DNA from: Candidatus Allofournierella pullistercoris
GTDB lineage: Bacteria; Bacillota; Clostridia; Oscillospirales; Ruminococcaceae
Assembly (NCBI GenBank): GCA_018883715.1
Contig: JAHLFP010000035.1
Coordinates: forward strand, 1 to 60,443
Reading direction: 5' to 3'
Length of the DNA stretch: 60,443 nt
Shown: piece after piece, positions 14,726 through 23,406 of the stretch
How positions within the stretch are numbered: the stretch's first letter is position 1
Layout of the letters: each line of letters begins with the position of its first letter
The notes under the pieces: model-generated
What the model was told of the DNA's origin: nothing
What the model saw: the letters and a program-made list of their open reading frames with translations, nothing else
The model's database searches: none
Made by a program: the position numbers and the translations under genes

Positions 14726-16000
14726 TTAGAAGATATAGTCAAACTCGTACTCGCCGATTTTGATGGTATCTTCTTCCTCTACACCCTGTGCCACCAGGTC
14801 ACGCAGGATGCCGCTTTCATCCAGCTGGCGCTGGAAATACTGCAAGCTTTCATAGTCTTCCACATCGCTACCAGACAGGATACGCTCCAGCCAGGGTGCG
14901 TCAATGGTGAACTCGTGTTCGTCGGTTTTGGTGATGGTGTACCGACGCTCGCCTGCAACCGGCTGCTCGGGCACAAAGTCGGGTTCAAACCGCTGGACAG
15001 GAGGCAGCTCCTGCAAGCGCTCCCACACCATGCCAGGCAGGGGCTTCAAGCCCTGATTGGTTGCGGCAGAGATAGGCAGGAACACCAGTCCCTTGCTCTC
15101 CACATACTGGCGGAATGCTTCCACCTGCTCTTCGGTGGCAATGTCGCACTTGTTGCCCAGAACAATCTGGGGACGCTGAGACAATTCCGCACTGAAGTTT
15201 TGCAATTCCGAGTTGATTTTCTCAAAGTCTTCCACCGGGTCACGACCTTCACAGCCGGACACGTCCACCACATGAAGCAGCAAACGGCACCGCTCCACAT
15301 GACGCAAAAAGTCGTGTCCAAGGCCGATGCCCTCGCTTGCGCCTTCAATCAAACCGGGGATGTCAGCCGCCACAAAACTCTGCTCCGGGCCAACCTTTAC
15401 CACACCCAGAACCGGGCTCAAGGTAGTAAAATGGTAGTTTGCAATCTTGGGTTTTGCCGCACTGATAACACTGATAAGGGTGGATTTGCCCACGTTGGGG
15501 AAACCAATCAGACCCACGTCTGCAATCAGTTTCAGCTCCAACCGGATTTCATATTCCTGCCCAGGCAGACCGGGTTTTGCAAACTTGGGAATCTGGCGGG
15601 TGGGGGTTGCAAAATGGCTGTTACCCCAGCCACCACGGCCGCCTTTTGCCACGATTACCGGTTCATCGCCAGAGATATCCGCCATGATTGCGCCGCTTTT
15701 TGCATCCTTAATCAGGGTGCCACGGGGCACTTTAATCACAAGGTCAGGGGCATTTTTGCCACTGCAACGGGAAGCACCGCCGTTTTCACCAGGCTGTGCT
15801 GCATATTTACGTTTATAACGAAAATCCATCAGGGTGGACAGGTTATCGTCTGCCACAAACACCACGTTGCCGCCACGACCGCCGTCGCCGCCGTCCGGGC
15901 CACCCGCCGCAACAAACTTCTCTCGATGGAAACTTACTGCACCGTCGCCGCCCTTGCCTGCCTTGATGGTAATTTTCGCCACATCTACAAACATCGACAT
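14726..16000 (-). CDS. obg: Obg/CgtA GTPase
   Basis: 424 residues. The Gly-rich Obg fold (FVDVAKITIKAGKGGDG) is at 1-158, then the GTPase with G1 GFPNVGKST, G3 DIPGLIEGA and G4 NKCD, then an OCT (DUF1967) domain at the end. Obg binds the 50S subunit and links ribosome assembly to stress and, in Bacillus, to sporulation. AAAGGAG lies 10 bases upstream. The position beside rplU-rpmA is the usual arrangement, but here a terminator separates rpmA from obg. Confidence 0.95.
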   Translation of the reverse strand: MSMFVDVAKITIKAGKGGDGAVSFHREKFVAAGGPDGGDGGRGGNVVFVADDNLSTLMDFRYKRKYAAQPGENGGASRCSGKNAPDLVIKVPRGTLIKDAKSGAIMADISGDEPVIVAKGGRGGWGNSHFATPTRQIPKFAKPGLPGQEYEIRLELKLIADVGLIGFPNVGKSTLISVISAAKPKIANYHFTTLSPVLGVVKVGPEQSFVAADIPGLIEGASEGIGLGHDFLRHVERCRLLLHVVDVSGCEGRDPVEDFEKINSELQNFSAELSQRPQIVLGNKCDIATEEQVEAFRQYVESKGLVFLPISAATNQGLKPLPGMVWERLQELPPVQRFEPDFVPEQPVAGERRYTITKTDEHEFTIDAPWLERILSGSDVEDYESLQYFQRQLDESGILRDLVAQGVEEEDTIKIGEYEFDYIF

Positions 16001-16048
16001 TGTTGTATTTCTCCTTTGCTTGCCCGAAAGATACTTTCAGGCCACACG

Positions 16049-16080
16049 CAAAAAGCCAGGCCGAGTTGGCCTGGCTTTTG
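16049..16080 (-). terminator. rplU-rpmA terminator
   Basis: AAAAGCCAGGCC (16051-16062) and GGCCTGGCTTTT (16068-16079) form a perfect stem with T-runs on both strands, 10 bp after the rpmA stop. It isolates the ribosomal protein genes from obg. Confidence 0.85.
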
Positions 16081-16089
16081 TATCAGATC

Positions 16090-16341
16090 TTACTGCTTAA
16101 CGCTGACCTTTTTGCGGTCACGGCCTACGCGCTCGAAGCTCACGCGGCCATCCACCAGAGCAAACAGGGTGTCATCGCTACCGCGACCCACGTTCTCACC
16201 GGGATGGATATGGGTACCACGCTGACGAACCAGGATGTTGCCAGCCAGTACGAACTGACCGTCGGCGCGCTTTACGCCCAGACGCTTAGACTCAGAGTCA
16301 CGACCGTTCTTAGTAGAACCTACGCCTTTTTTGTGTGCCAT
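16090..16341 (-). CDS. rpmA: 50S ribosomal protein L27
   Basis: 83 residues, full length, starting [16 protein letters not shown]. The N-terminus reaches toward the peptidyl transferase centre. Many Firmicutes make L27 with a short extension cleaved by the protease Prp, encoded between rplU and rpmA. Here there is no extension and no prp gene: the intergenic gap is 20 bp. Co-transcribed with rplU. Confidence 0.97.
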   Translation of the reverse strand: MAHKKGVGSTKNGRDSESKRLGVKRADGQFVLAGNILVRQRGTHIHPGENVGRGSDDTLFALVDGRVSFERVGRDRKKVSVKQ

Positions 16342-16361
16342 ACTAGTTTACACCTCCGTTA

Positions 16362-16673
16362 TTAGCCCTTAATGGCAGTAATCTCGACCTTGGTGTAGGG
16401 CTGACGGTGGCCCATGCGGCGCACGCTGCCCTTCTTAGGACGATAAGTGATGATGTTCAGCTTCTTGCCTTTGCCGTTCTTAACGACTTTGCCTTCAACG
16501 GTAGCGCCCTCAACAACGGGGGTGCCAACCTTAACAGAGCCTTCTGCGCCTACAGCCAGAACGGAGTTAAAGGTAACGTTGGAGCCTTCCTCGATGTCCA
16601 TCTTCTCAACGAAGATTACATCGCCTTCCTGTACCCGGTACTGTTTGCCACCGGAAACAATGATAGCGTACAT
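16362..16673 (-). CDS. rplU: 50S ribosomal protein L21
   Basis: 103 residues with the L21 start MYAIIVSGGKQYRVQEGD and the C-terminal RRMGHRQPYTKVEI. The ATG at 16673 is chosen because GAGG lies upstream and all L21 proteins begin here. The in-frame extension to 16793 would run through the leader RNA. First gene of rplU-rpmA. Confidence 0.97.
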   Translation of the reverse strand: MYAIIVSGGKQYRVQEGDVIFVEKMDIEEGSNVTFNSVLAVGAEGSVKVGTPVVEGATVEGKVVKNGKGKKLNIITYRPKKGSVRRMGHRQPYTKVEITAIKG

Positions 16674-16793
16674 AGTAGTTTGCCTCACTTTTTTAAGACT
16701 CGCTGGACTAGTGGGCGGGTGAATGTTGCACACCTCTTGGTTGCCCGAACCATGCGGCCTTTTTACTATACCACAGTTTTTTTCGGTTTGCAA
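16674..16793 (-). promoter_or_regulatory. rplU promoter and structured leader
   Basis: On the minus strand TTGCAA (16788-16793) and TATAGT (16765-16770) are exactly 17 bp apart with a TGG extended -10. The leader of about 85 nt before rplU contains small hairpins (GGTT/AACC and GGTG/CACC). This is where the L21 autoregulatory leader is found in Firmicutes, but I could not verify the motif. Confidence 0.65.
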
Positions 16794-16818
16794 GTGTTTT
16801 CCGCTTAAAATCTGGTTT

Positions 16819-17664
16819 TCAGCTTTGCTGGCAAGCGGCCTGAACCGTATTCACCAGCAACATGGCACGGGTCATGAGTCCAACCCCGCCGGGAACAGGG
16901 GTAATGGCGGATGCATGCTCTGCCACTGCCTCAAAATCCACGTCCCCGCACAAGGTGCCATCTTCCAGTCGGTTGATACCCACATCAATGACCACCGCAC
17001 CGAGTTTGACCATCTCCTGTGTGACAAAACGGGGTTTTCCCACTGCCGCAATCAGCACATCTGCCCGGGCACAGATTTCTTTCAGGTTCTCTGTCCGGGA
17101 GTGGCAGATGGTAACGGTGGCATTTTGCTGTAATAACAGCATGCTCATGGGTTTGCCCACAATGTTACTGCGTCCCAGCACCACCGCCCGCTTGCCGGTC
17201 AGATTGATGTTTGTATGCCGCAGCATTTCCATACAGCCCGCCGGGGTGCAGGGCAAAAAGCAGGACTGGCCAATCATCATGCGTCCCACATTCACCGGAG
17301 TAAAACCATCCACATCTTTTTCAGGCGGAATTGCCTCGATCACCGCCTGTTCATCCAGATGCGCCGGCAACGGCAGTTGCACCAGGATACCATGCACCTG
17401 GCTGTCCACGGCCAAAGAATGCAACAATTCCAACAAGGCTTGCTGGCCGGTATCTTCCGGCAGATGGATGACCCGGCTCTCAATGCCGCACTGCTGGCAA
17501 TCCTTTTCCTTGCCCCGCACATAGGTCATGCTGGCGGGATTTTTACCCACCAAAACCACTGCAAGACAGGGGTAAATCCCTTTTTCTTTCAGTTGAATCA
17601 CCTGCTGGCTCACCCGATTTTTCACCTGCTGTGCCAATTCTTTTCCGCTGATAATCTGTGCCAT
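16819..17664 (-). CDS. folD: Bifunctional methylenetetrahydrofolate dehydrogenase/cyclohydrolase FolD
   Basis: 281 residues, typical length. It interconverts 5,10-methylene- and 10-formyl-THF using NADP. Motifs seen are YVRGKEKDC with the catalytic Lys, VQLPLPAHLDE, KDVDGFTPVNVGRM, the Rossmann segment GRSNIVGKPMSMLL and TPVPGGVGLMT. GGGGAG precedes the ATG. It lies 54 bp downstream of lgt and may be read from the same transcript. Confidence 0.95.
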   Translation of the reverse strand: MAQIISGKELAQQVKNRVSQQVIQLKEKGIYPCLAVVLVGKNPASMTYVRGKEKDCQQCGIESRVIHLPEDTGQQALLELLHSLAVDSQVHGILVQLPLPAHLDEQAVIEAIPPEKDVDGFTPVNVGRMMIGQSCFLPCTPAGCMEMLRHTNINLTGKRAVVLGRSNIVGKPMSMLLLQQNATVTICHSRTENLKEICARADVLIAAVGKPRFVTQEMVKLGAVVIDVGINRLEDGTLCGDVDFEAVAEHASAITPVPGGVGLMTRAMLLVNTVQAACQQS

Positions 17665-17718
17665 GCTATCCCGCTCCCCTTTTCTTTTATAGGTTTACGC
17701 TTTGGGCTTATCTCCAGA

Positions 17719-18867
17719 TTAGGACTCCTGTCCCTCCTGCTGGCTCAGCTGAGAAAACCGCTCGTTCTCCTGCCGAACGCTTTCCTCCATCTCATGAGCC
17801 AGTTCCACCTGCTGATTCACCCAATCGGACACGGAAAAATCCGTCAATGCTTTCTGGGCCTCCACAAATTCTTTGTGGCTTGCGCTTGCTGGCAACTCAT
17901 AAGCAAGTTGTGGTTCCATGGTGTTCAGCTCACAGCGCTCCAGAAGCTCCTGATGGGGCTTTAATGCCTCGCTCAGCTTGTTGCGCACCTGCTCAGCGCC
18001 GGACAATTCCACCATAAGCTGGTTTTTCTTGTTCCGGTTCCACAGTACCACCAGCGCAATACCTGCGGCCAGTACGCTCACCGCCGCCACAAGCTGGCTG
18101 ACCCGGATTCCTCCAAAGGGCAACATCAGGGAGTCGGTGCGCAGACCTTCAATCCAGAAGCGACCTGCACCGTACCAAACCGCATATTCCAGCGCTAACT
18201 GCCCATTAAAACGACGGCGCTTTACGCTAAACAGCAGAATGCCCAGCCCCACAAGGCACCACAAACTTTCATACAAGAAGGTAGGATGCACGGGAGCCAG
18301 CGGGTCCACAAAAACTCCTTGTTCTGCTAAGGTGGCTTGCTGTTGCATCAGATACAGAGAGGTTTTCTCACTGTACATGCCCCATGGCAGGGTGGTGTTG
18401 GTTCCAAAGGCTTCCTGATTGAAGAAGTTACCCCAGCGTCCAATGGCCTGCCCCACCAAAAAACCCATGCTCACCACATCCAAGGTGGGCAGGAAGGGCT
18501 GACGGAACCATTTGCAGGCAAGGGCACCAAACACCAGTGCCCCCAGCACACCGCCATAAATGGCAAGACCGCCTTCCCGGATGTTAATCATATCCCACAG
18601 GCTTTCGTAAGGCACCGGCGAGAACGCCACGTAGTAGGCCCTTGCGCAGATGATGGAAAGAATAGTGCCCACCACCAGCACGCCGGTGAATCGGTCCTCG
18701 TCCAGGCCAAAATCCACGGTGTAACGAAAAGCCAATGCTGAACCCAGAATAAGACCGGCGGCAATCAGCACTCCATACCAATAGACTGTAAAATCCCCAA
18801 TGGTCAAAGCGGCTCGGCTGATTTCCAGCTCCAGCCCCAGTCCGGGAAATTGCACCAAGGTTGTCAT
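17719..18867 (-). CDS. lgt: Prolipoprotein diacylglyceryl transferase with long C-terminal extension
   Basis: 382 residues against the usual 260-300. The membrane enzyme adds diacylglycerol to the lipobox Cys. The family signature is GRWGNFFNQEAFG, preceded by GGLAIYGGVLG. After the last membrane helix (about 260-280) there is a 95-residue charged tail, probably helical, of unknown role. It overlaps the upstream M16 gene by 4 bp (ATGA), so the two are translationally coupled. Confidence 0.93.
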   Translation of the reverse strand: MTTLVQFPGLGLELEISRAALTIGDFTVYWYGVLIAAGLILGSALAFRYTVDFGLDEDRFTGVLVVGTILSIICARAYYVAFSPVPYESLWDMINIREGGLAIYGGVLGALVFGALACKWFRQPFLPTLDVVSMGFLVGQAIGRWGNFFNQEAFGTNTTLPWGMYSEKTSLYLMQQQATLAEQGVFVDPLAPVHPTFLYESLWCLVGLGILLFSVKRRRFNGQLALEYAVWYGAGRFWIEGLRTDSLMLPFGGIRVSQLVAAVSVLAAGIALVVLWNRNKKNQLMVELSGAEQVRNKLSEALKPHQELLERCELNTMEPQLAYELPASASHKEFVEAQKALTDFSVSDWVNQQVELAHEMEESVRQENERFSQLSQQEGQES

Positions 18868-20135
18868 TCTTCTTCCTCCTTTGGCCAGATAATCACGGTA
18901 CTGCTATTCTCAGGTTTGAGCATCCGTTGCAATGCAGCATCCACTTCCTGTTTGGTCACGCTGGCAAGGGCCTCTAGGTCCTCTTCCAGCTTTCGCTTGC
19001 GGAAAAAGCTGCCCGCCAAGGCGGTTGCCGCATCCTCCACGTTCTCCAGTTCCTGAAGCACCTCTCCATAGGTTTGGTTTTTGCACAGGGTGAAGATTTC
19101 CTCATCCACCCCCTGCTGGCGCAGACGCTCAATCTCTTCCAGTAACAGCCCCCGCACCTCTTTGGGATGCTCGGTTTCCCCTGTAAAAAGGAAGCAACAG
19201 CAGCCGTCCAGGGTGATAAACTCGCCCCCAAAGCCGGGATTTACCAGACCTTCATCATACAGTTTTCGGTAAAAATCCGTCATCCCGCCACAGATTAACT
19301 CGGTGAGCATATCGCAGATAACCTCTGCTTTTGCTCCCTCCACAGGGGCTTCCTTGAAGCCCACACCCAGGCAGGGGCTGGCCAGTTCCATGGCATATTC
19401 CATATGGGGACAGGCCACCTGTGTAGGTTCTTGTGGGGGAATTCGCTCCACCTGACACTGGGTCGCTGGCAGATTGGCTCTTTCACAGGCATCCAGCACC
19501 TGCGCCATGGTCACGTTGCCCGCCACCGCAAGCACCATGTTTCCCGGCTGGTAAAATGCTTTACAGCAATCATACAGCATTTCCGGAGTGATTTGAGCAA
19601 TGCTGTCCACCGTGCCGGCAATGTCCTGCCGGATGGGGTGATTGTGATACAAACAGGACAGTAAAGAGGTAATCATCCGCCAATCCGGTGTATCCTCATA
19701 CATCTTGATTTCCTGCCCGATAATCCCCTGCTCTTTTTGGATAGTTTGGGGGGTAAAATAGGGCTGGTTCACCATGCCCAGCAAAATATCCAAGCTTTCG
19801 TCCACCTGGTCTGTGGCGGTGAAAAGATAGCATGTTTTATCAAAACTGGTGTAAGCGTTGGCATTGGCTCCAGTTTTTGCAAACTCTAAAAAGGCGTCTC
19901 CTGCCTCACTTTCAAACATTTTGTGTTCCAGAAAGTGCGCCACCCCTGCGGGCAGTTGCATCTCGGTGCCATTCAGCCGAAAATGGGTATCTGTGGAGCC
20001 AAAACGAGTTCCATAAATGGCATGGATACTGCTGTATCCCGGCATGGGACGCACCAGCACGGTCAGGCCGTTTTCCAGTTGGACGCATTCACAGCCAATC
20101 ACCTGTTCCATGGTTTGTGTGGGTTTCTTAGTCAT
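18864..20135 (-). CDS. M16 family metallopeptidase, catalytic partner (YmfH-like)
   Basis: 423 residues. The inverted zinc motif HxxEH is present in AHFLEHKMF. M16 proteases act as pairs, and this is the catalytic member. The non-catalytic partner is encoded immediately upstream with an 8-bp overlap. In B. subtilis the related ymfF/ymfH pair is needed for EF-P modification, and related pairs process peptides such as subtilosin. Which role applies here cannot be told. The neighbour lgt arrangement is common in Clostridia. Confidence 0.9.
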   Translation of the reverse strand: MTKKPTQTMEQVIGCECVQLENGLTVLVRPMPGYSSIHAIYGTRFGSTDTHFRLNGTEMQLPAGVAHFLEHKMFESEAGDAFLEFAKTGANANAYTSFDKTCYLFTATDQVDESLDILLGMVNQPYFTPQTIQKEQGIIGQEIKMYEDTPDWRMITSLLSCLYHNHPIRQDIAGTVDSIAQITPEMLYDCCKAFYQPGNMVLAVAGNVTMAQVLDACERANLPATQCQVERIPPQEPTQVACPHMEYAMELASPCLGVGFKEAPVEGAKAEVICDMLTELICGGMTDFYRKLYDEGLVNPGFGGEFITLDGCCCFLFTGETEHPKEVRGLLLEEIERLRQQGVDEEIFTLCKNQTYGEVLQELENVEDAATALAGSFFRKRKLEEDLEALASVTKQEVDAALQRMLKPENSSTVIIWPKEEEE

Positions 20136-21408
20136 GGGTCATATCCTCCCTTGGCTGGGTGATAAGATAACCCAGTTGGTAGTGAAAACCAGCCAGCGCG
20201 CCCTGAATCTGCTCTGCCGTCACATTCTGAACCGCCTGCGCCGCCTGCTGGGGTGTGCAGATAGCACCACCTCGCAGAATTTCAGTATAGTACCAGTTTT
20301 CAAGGCCAGCTAGGCTGTCCTCTACTGCCATCAGACCGGACAGCACACTGCGGCGGTTGTCCTCCATCTCCTGGGCGGTAATCTCGCCACTCATAAGCTG
20401 GTGCAACTGTTCCAGAATGGCCTGTTCCGCTCTTTCTGCATCTTTAGGCTCTACCCCACTGTCCACCATCATCATGGCGGTGGAAGACACAAACCGGCAG
20501 GAGCAGTAGTAGCAAAGGCTTTGTTTTTCCCGCACATTAAGGAACAGTCGGCTGGTGGAACTGCCTCCAAAAACACTCATGGCCATGCGGAACACCGCCA
20601 TTTCTTCCGGGTTTACGCATCGGTCGGCGGTGAACATCATGCAAAGCTTAGCCTGGGCCAGGTCCATCTGTTCTTCCAGATGTTCCAGCGGTTTTGCGTC
20701 AATAAAACTCTGGCGCAACAGCTGGGCGGGTTTGCGATGGATGGAAGCAAGGGACTGCTGGAGCAACTCTCGCACCTCCTGCTGACTTGCACCCATACAA
20801 ATCACGTCCAGTTCCGCCTGTTCCAGCATGTCCTGATAGGTCTGGGTCAGGCTGGCGGGTGTGATGGCGGACACCTGGGACAGATAGCCGTCCCGTTCCA
20901 CCCCAGCCGGGTGATTCCCAAAAAAATGACGGCGAGCCTGCCGTACACAGTACAGCCGCTTGTCGTTCTTCTCACTTTCCAGCTGGCGGGCCAGCGTATC
21001 CTTTTCAATTTGTACTGCCTCTTGGCTAAACAGCCCTTCTTCCAGATAGGGGCGAAAGGCCACACCAAAGGCAATCTGGGCATAGGCTGCGCTCAGGTTT
21101 TCTCCCTGCAAAGCAAAACGGTCCTTAATGCCACTCACCGCAATGCTGATCACCCGGGTTGCGCCCTGCATATGGGTTTCCACCGACAGGCTGGCACCAT
21201 ACAAACGGGCAAGCTGCCGGGAAAACTGGGTCATGTCCGGACAATCTGCATATCCCCGCTCCAGCACCAGGGGCAACAGAGCGTGCTCTGTGGCTTTTTC
21301 CTTGCTGGCTGGAAAACGAAAGTGCAGGGAAATTCGACAGCGGTTGAATTTGTCCGCCTCGATTGTATTAAGATGCACCCCAGGTGCAATTTGTTCACGC
21401 TGTAACAT
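20128..21408 (-). CDS. M16-family peptidase-like protein, non-catalytic partner (YmfF-like)
   Basis: 426 residues with the M16 fold, but the zinc-binding HxxEH of the N-terminal domain is missing (KATEHALLPLVLERGY occupies the place). It is therefore likely the substrate-binding subunit for the downstream catalytic M16 protein. AAGGAG lies 5 bases before the ATG. First gene of the M16-M16-lgt coupled set; the upstream carboxypeptidase gene ends 44 bp away. Confidence 0.87.
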   Translation of the reverse strand: MLQREQIAPGVHLNTIEADKFNRCRISLHFRFPASKEKATEHALLPLVLERGYADCPDMTQFSRQLARLYGASLSVETHMQGATRVISIAVSGIKDRFALQGENLSAAYAQIAFGVAFRPYLEEGLFSQEAVQIEKDTLARQLESEKNDKRLYCVRQARRHFFGNHPAGVERDGYLSQVSAITPASLTQTYQDMLEQAELDVICMGASQQEVRELLQQSLASIHRKPAQLLRQSFIDAKPLEHLEEQMDLAQAKLCMMFTADRCVNPEEMAVFRMAMSVFGGSSTSRLFLNVREKQSLCYYCSCRFVSSTAMMMVDSGVEPKDAERAEQAILEQLHQLMSGEITAQEMEDNRRSVLSGLMAVEDSLAGLENWYYTEILRGGAICTPQQAAQAVQNVTAEQIQGALAGFHYQLGYLITQPREDMTHD

Positions 21409-21452
21409 CCATACTCCTTATACCGCAACGGAGCATTGTCCGCCGCAAAGAT

Positions 21453-22415
21453 TTATGCTTTGTTTACCGCCTGATCCAGGTACTCCTCCAAGGTCAGACC
21501 GCTGGCGGCGATGGCCTTTGCATTTTCCACGCCCACATAGCGGAAATGCCAGGGCTCATAGATAATGCCGGTGATTGCCTGCTTATTTTCCGGATAGCGA
21601 AGGATAAAACCGTATTCCGGCGCATGCTGTGCAAGCCATTTTCCTGCATCAGTACGTCCAAAGGCTTCATCCAATGTCTGGTGACTGGGGGTCACAATAT
21701 CCGCCGCAAGGCCGGTGCTGTGTTCGGAATAGCCCGGCACTGCTACCTCGGTTTTTGCCTTGTTGTAGGCTTCTTCCTCGCTGTAACCCTTGGCAATCCA
21801 TTCCTGCTTTTCCGCTTCAAACAGTCTGCTCTGATAGTCCACACTGCGATAACCGGAACACAACAGCAGGTCCACTCCGTCCTTTGCGGCGGCATCCTTC
21901 ATGGCGATGTAGGCATCTGCCGCCACAGCTGCCAGTTCCTTGCCGGTGGTAGGTTCTGCCACCTTGGTTTCCAAGGTATCATCCCAGCCGTCGGGCAGTT
22001 TTACATTGCCGTTTACAAGGGTCAGCAGCCAGTCATTTTCTTCTGCACTCAGTCTATCTGCCATCGTAGCCTGAGGGGAAGCGGAAGGGCTTGTGCTTGC
22101 GGAAGCGGCCGTGCTGGAGGAAGCACCACTGCTCCCGCTGGTGGCGGAATCCGAAGCCGCCGAGCTGGCAGGCTGAGAGGATGCACTGGAGCTGCTTGCC
22201 ACCGAGCTGGAAGAGGGCTTAGAGCTGGAAGAAGGCTCTCCTGTTGCCTTTTTCACCAGACTGGTGATGCCAAATACCACCAGCCCCACCAAAGCCAAGC
22301 AAATCAGGGCAAAAATCATCCGATTGCGACGGATTTGCCGCCGACGCTTTGCCCGTGCATTGGCACGGCGACGCAGTTCTGCCTGGGTTAATGGACGATT
22401 GGGACGATGTTCCAT
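21453..22415 (-). CDS. LdcB/VanY-type D,D- or L,D-carboxypeptidase (M15B)
   Basis: 320 residues. There is a basic cytoplasmic N-terminus (Arg-rich to about 34), one membrane helix (about 35-53), a Ser/Ala-rich linker (about 60-110) and an extracellular peptidase domain. Zinc-site motifs are SEHSTGLAAD (SxHxxGxAxD) and EPWHFRYVG, with the substrate region SGYRSVDYQSRLF. It trims peptidoglycan stem peptides. GAGGAG lies 9 bases upstream. It probably leads into the M16/lgt genes. Confidence 0.9.
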   Translation of the reverse strand: MEHRPNRPLTQAELRRRANARAKRRRQIRRNRMIFALICLALVGLVVFGITSLVKKATGEPSSSSKPSSSSVASSSSASSQPASSAASDSATSGSSGASSSTAASASTSPSASPQATMADRLSAEENDWLLTLVNGNVKLPDGWDDTLETKVAEPTTGKELAAVAADAYIAMKDAAAKDGVDLLLCSGYRSVDYQSRLFEAEKQEWIAKGYSEEEAYNKAKTEVAVPGYSEHSTGLAADIVTPSHQTLDEAFGRTDAGKWLAQHAPEYGFILRYPENKQAITGIIYEPWHFRYVGVENAKAIAASGLTLEEYLDQAVNKA

Positions 22416-22868
22416 TGGGTGACACTCCTCACAAATAAAATCAAGATTCTATTGATACAAACGAGCCGCATGGCCTTTTTGATACAAGATAACTAGCATT
22501 GCCTGTTTTTGGACACTATTACACCATGAAGCCTTTTCCGGGCAAATGATATAATTCGCCATCTTTTTCGGTGGCCGCTTTTTGCGGCGGAGAAAAGTCG
22601 GCATCAAGCTAAAAGTATAATAGCCCTTTGAGGGCTATTATAGCATATTTCAGGCACCCCTACAACTGCCAGAAGTACAGGAATATTCCACGCTTTTACA
22701 GAGTTGGAACTCTTTTTCTGGCTGGGTTCTGTTTGACGAGTCCAGATACTCCTAAGCCAGCTTCTGGGGCTGTTCCAGTTCGTTCTTTTTTTGCATGGGG
22801 AGTATCCTTTTGTGGGTGATGAAAAACCACAGTCTTTTGGGGCCGGTGTCCTTGGGGAATTTTGGAGA
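22416..22868. other. Gene-poor stretch with a perfect 12-bp hairpin
   Basis: About 450 bp without a convincing gene. A GCCGC/GCGGC hairpin lies near 22573-22590. TATAATAGCCCT (22616-22627) and AGGGCTATTATA (22631-22642) form a perfect hairpin with a 3-base loop and no T-run. A minus-strand frame at 22650-22796 begins with an ATG but has an in-frame TAG and is not called as a gene. Confidence 0.5.
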
Positions 22869-23069
22869 TTAGTCTTTATATTTATCCAATATCTCTTTAA
22901 ATCGCCGGAGTTCTTCTTTCCTTAGAGTTCTTAATTCGGGCGTATCAATTACACCACGGCTTGGTATTTTATGAGTTTTCTTATATTCATCAATCAGTTT
23001 TTCATGCAAAGGATTAAACTCCTCCGCTAATTTTTTCAGCTCTATCCTTTTCTGCTCCTCTTTCGTCAC
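22869..23069 (-). CDS. Small charged hypothetical protein, 66 residues
   Basis: The GTG at 23069 is chosen because AGGAG lies 9 bases before it; the ATG at 23087 has no ribosome binding site and contains that AGGAG. The protein is Lys/Glu-rich, helical and likely coiled coil (EEQKRIELKKLAEEF, then LRKEELRRFKEILDKYKD). No family is recognised. Codon use is AT-richer than in neighbouring genes, which suggests acquired DNA. It lies 80 bp after the frameshifted ORF at 23150-23334. Confidence 0.55.
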   Translation of the reverse strand: MTKEEQKRIELKKLAEEFNPLHEKLIDEYKKTHKIPSRGVIDTPELRTLRKEELRRFKEILDKYKD

Positions 23070-23149
23070 AAAAATTATCTCCTGCATCTACTATTAGCCG
23101 AACTTATGCGATGTCTTGCTACCGCTTGTCCCACTCTATTCCTGCCTGC

Positions 23150-23334
23150 TCATTTTCTTTTCACTAAATGGGGAGACGGTAACAAATCTGGATCACCATA
23201 TTGTTCTATAAACTTTTTGCGTACCAACTGATTGAAGTACCTTGCCACTTCCTCGTCTCCGCCATTTTTTTGCATCCACCGCAATACTTCTCCAGCTGTT
23301 TTGCTTTCAAAATTTCCTCTTTGGTTCTATCCAT
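23150..23334 (-). pseudogene. Frameshifted small gene (about 61 residues if repaired)
   Basis: AGAGGTG lies 6 bases before an ATG at 23334 that starts MDRTKEEILKAKQ. This frame soon turns unlikely and ends early. The -1 frame then reads TAGEVLRWMQKNGGDEEVAR and on to a TGA at 23150-23152. The span is 185 nt; adding one base gives 62 whole codons. So a single-base loss between about codons 10 and 16 is the simplest account. No canonical slippery heptamer was found. The family is not recognised. Confidence 0.5.
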
Positions 23335-23360
23335 TTCAAGCACCTCTGTTTTTCATACAG

Positions 23361-23397
23361 CAAAACGCCGCCTGTGCAGGGACAGACAGCGTTTTTC
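23361..23397 (-). terminator. lysC terminator
   Basis: On the minus strand AAAACGCTGTCTGT pairs imperfectly with ACAGGCGGCGTTTT around CCCTGC, 10 bp past the lysC stop. The T-run is only four bases on this strand. Confidence 0.6.
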
Positions 23398-23406
23398 GCT
23401 CAATTT

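Noticed and set aside
14915..16225. A 436-codon plus-strand frame opposite obg
   Set aside because: Shadow of the Gly-rich Obg coding sequence; no ribosome binding site or family pattern.
22650..22796. ATG frame with an in-frame TAG, continuing as EYLDSSNRTQPEKEF
   Set aside because: Only 14 codons precede the TAG, the ribosome site is weak and no homology was recognised. Readthrough or a pseudogene is possible but unsupported.
23150..23334. Programmed -1 frameshift rather than mutation
   Set aside because: No X-XXY-YYZ slippery heptamer in the zero frame and no clear downstream pseudoknot. Simple base loss is preferred.
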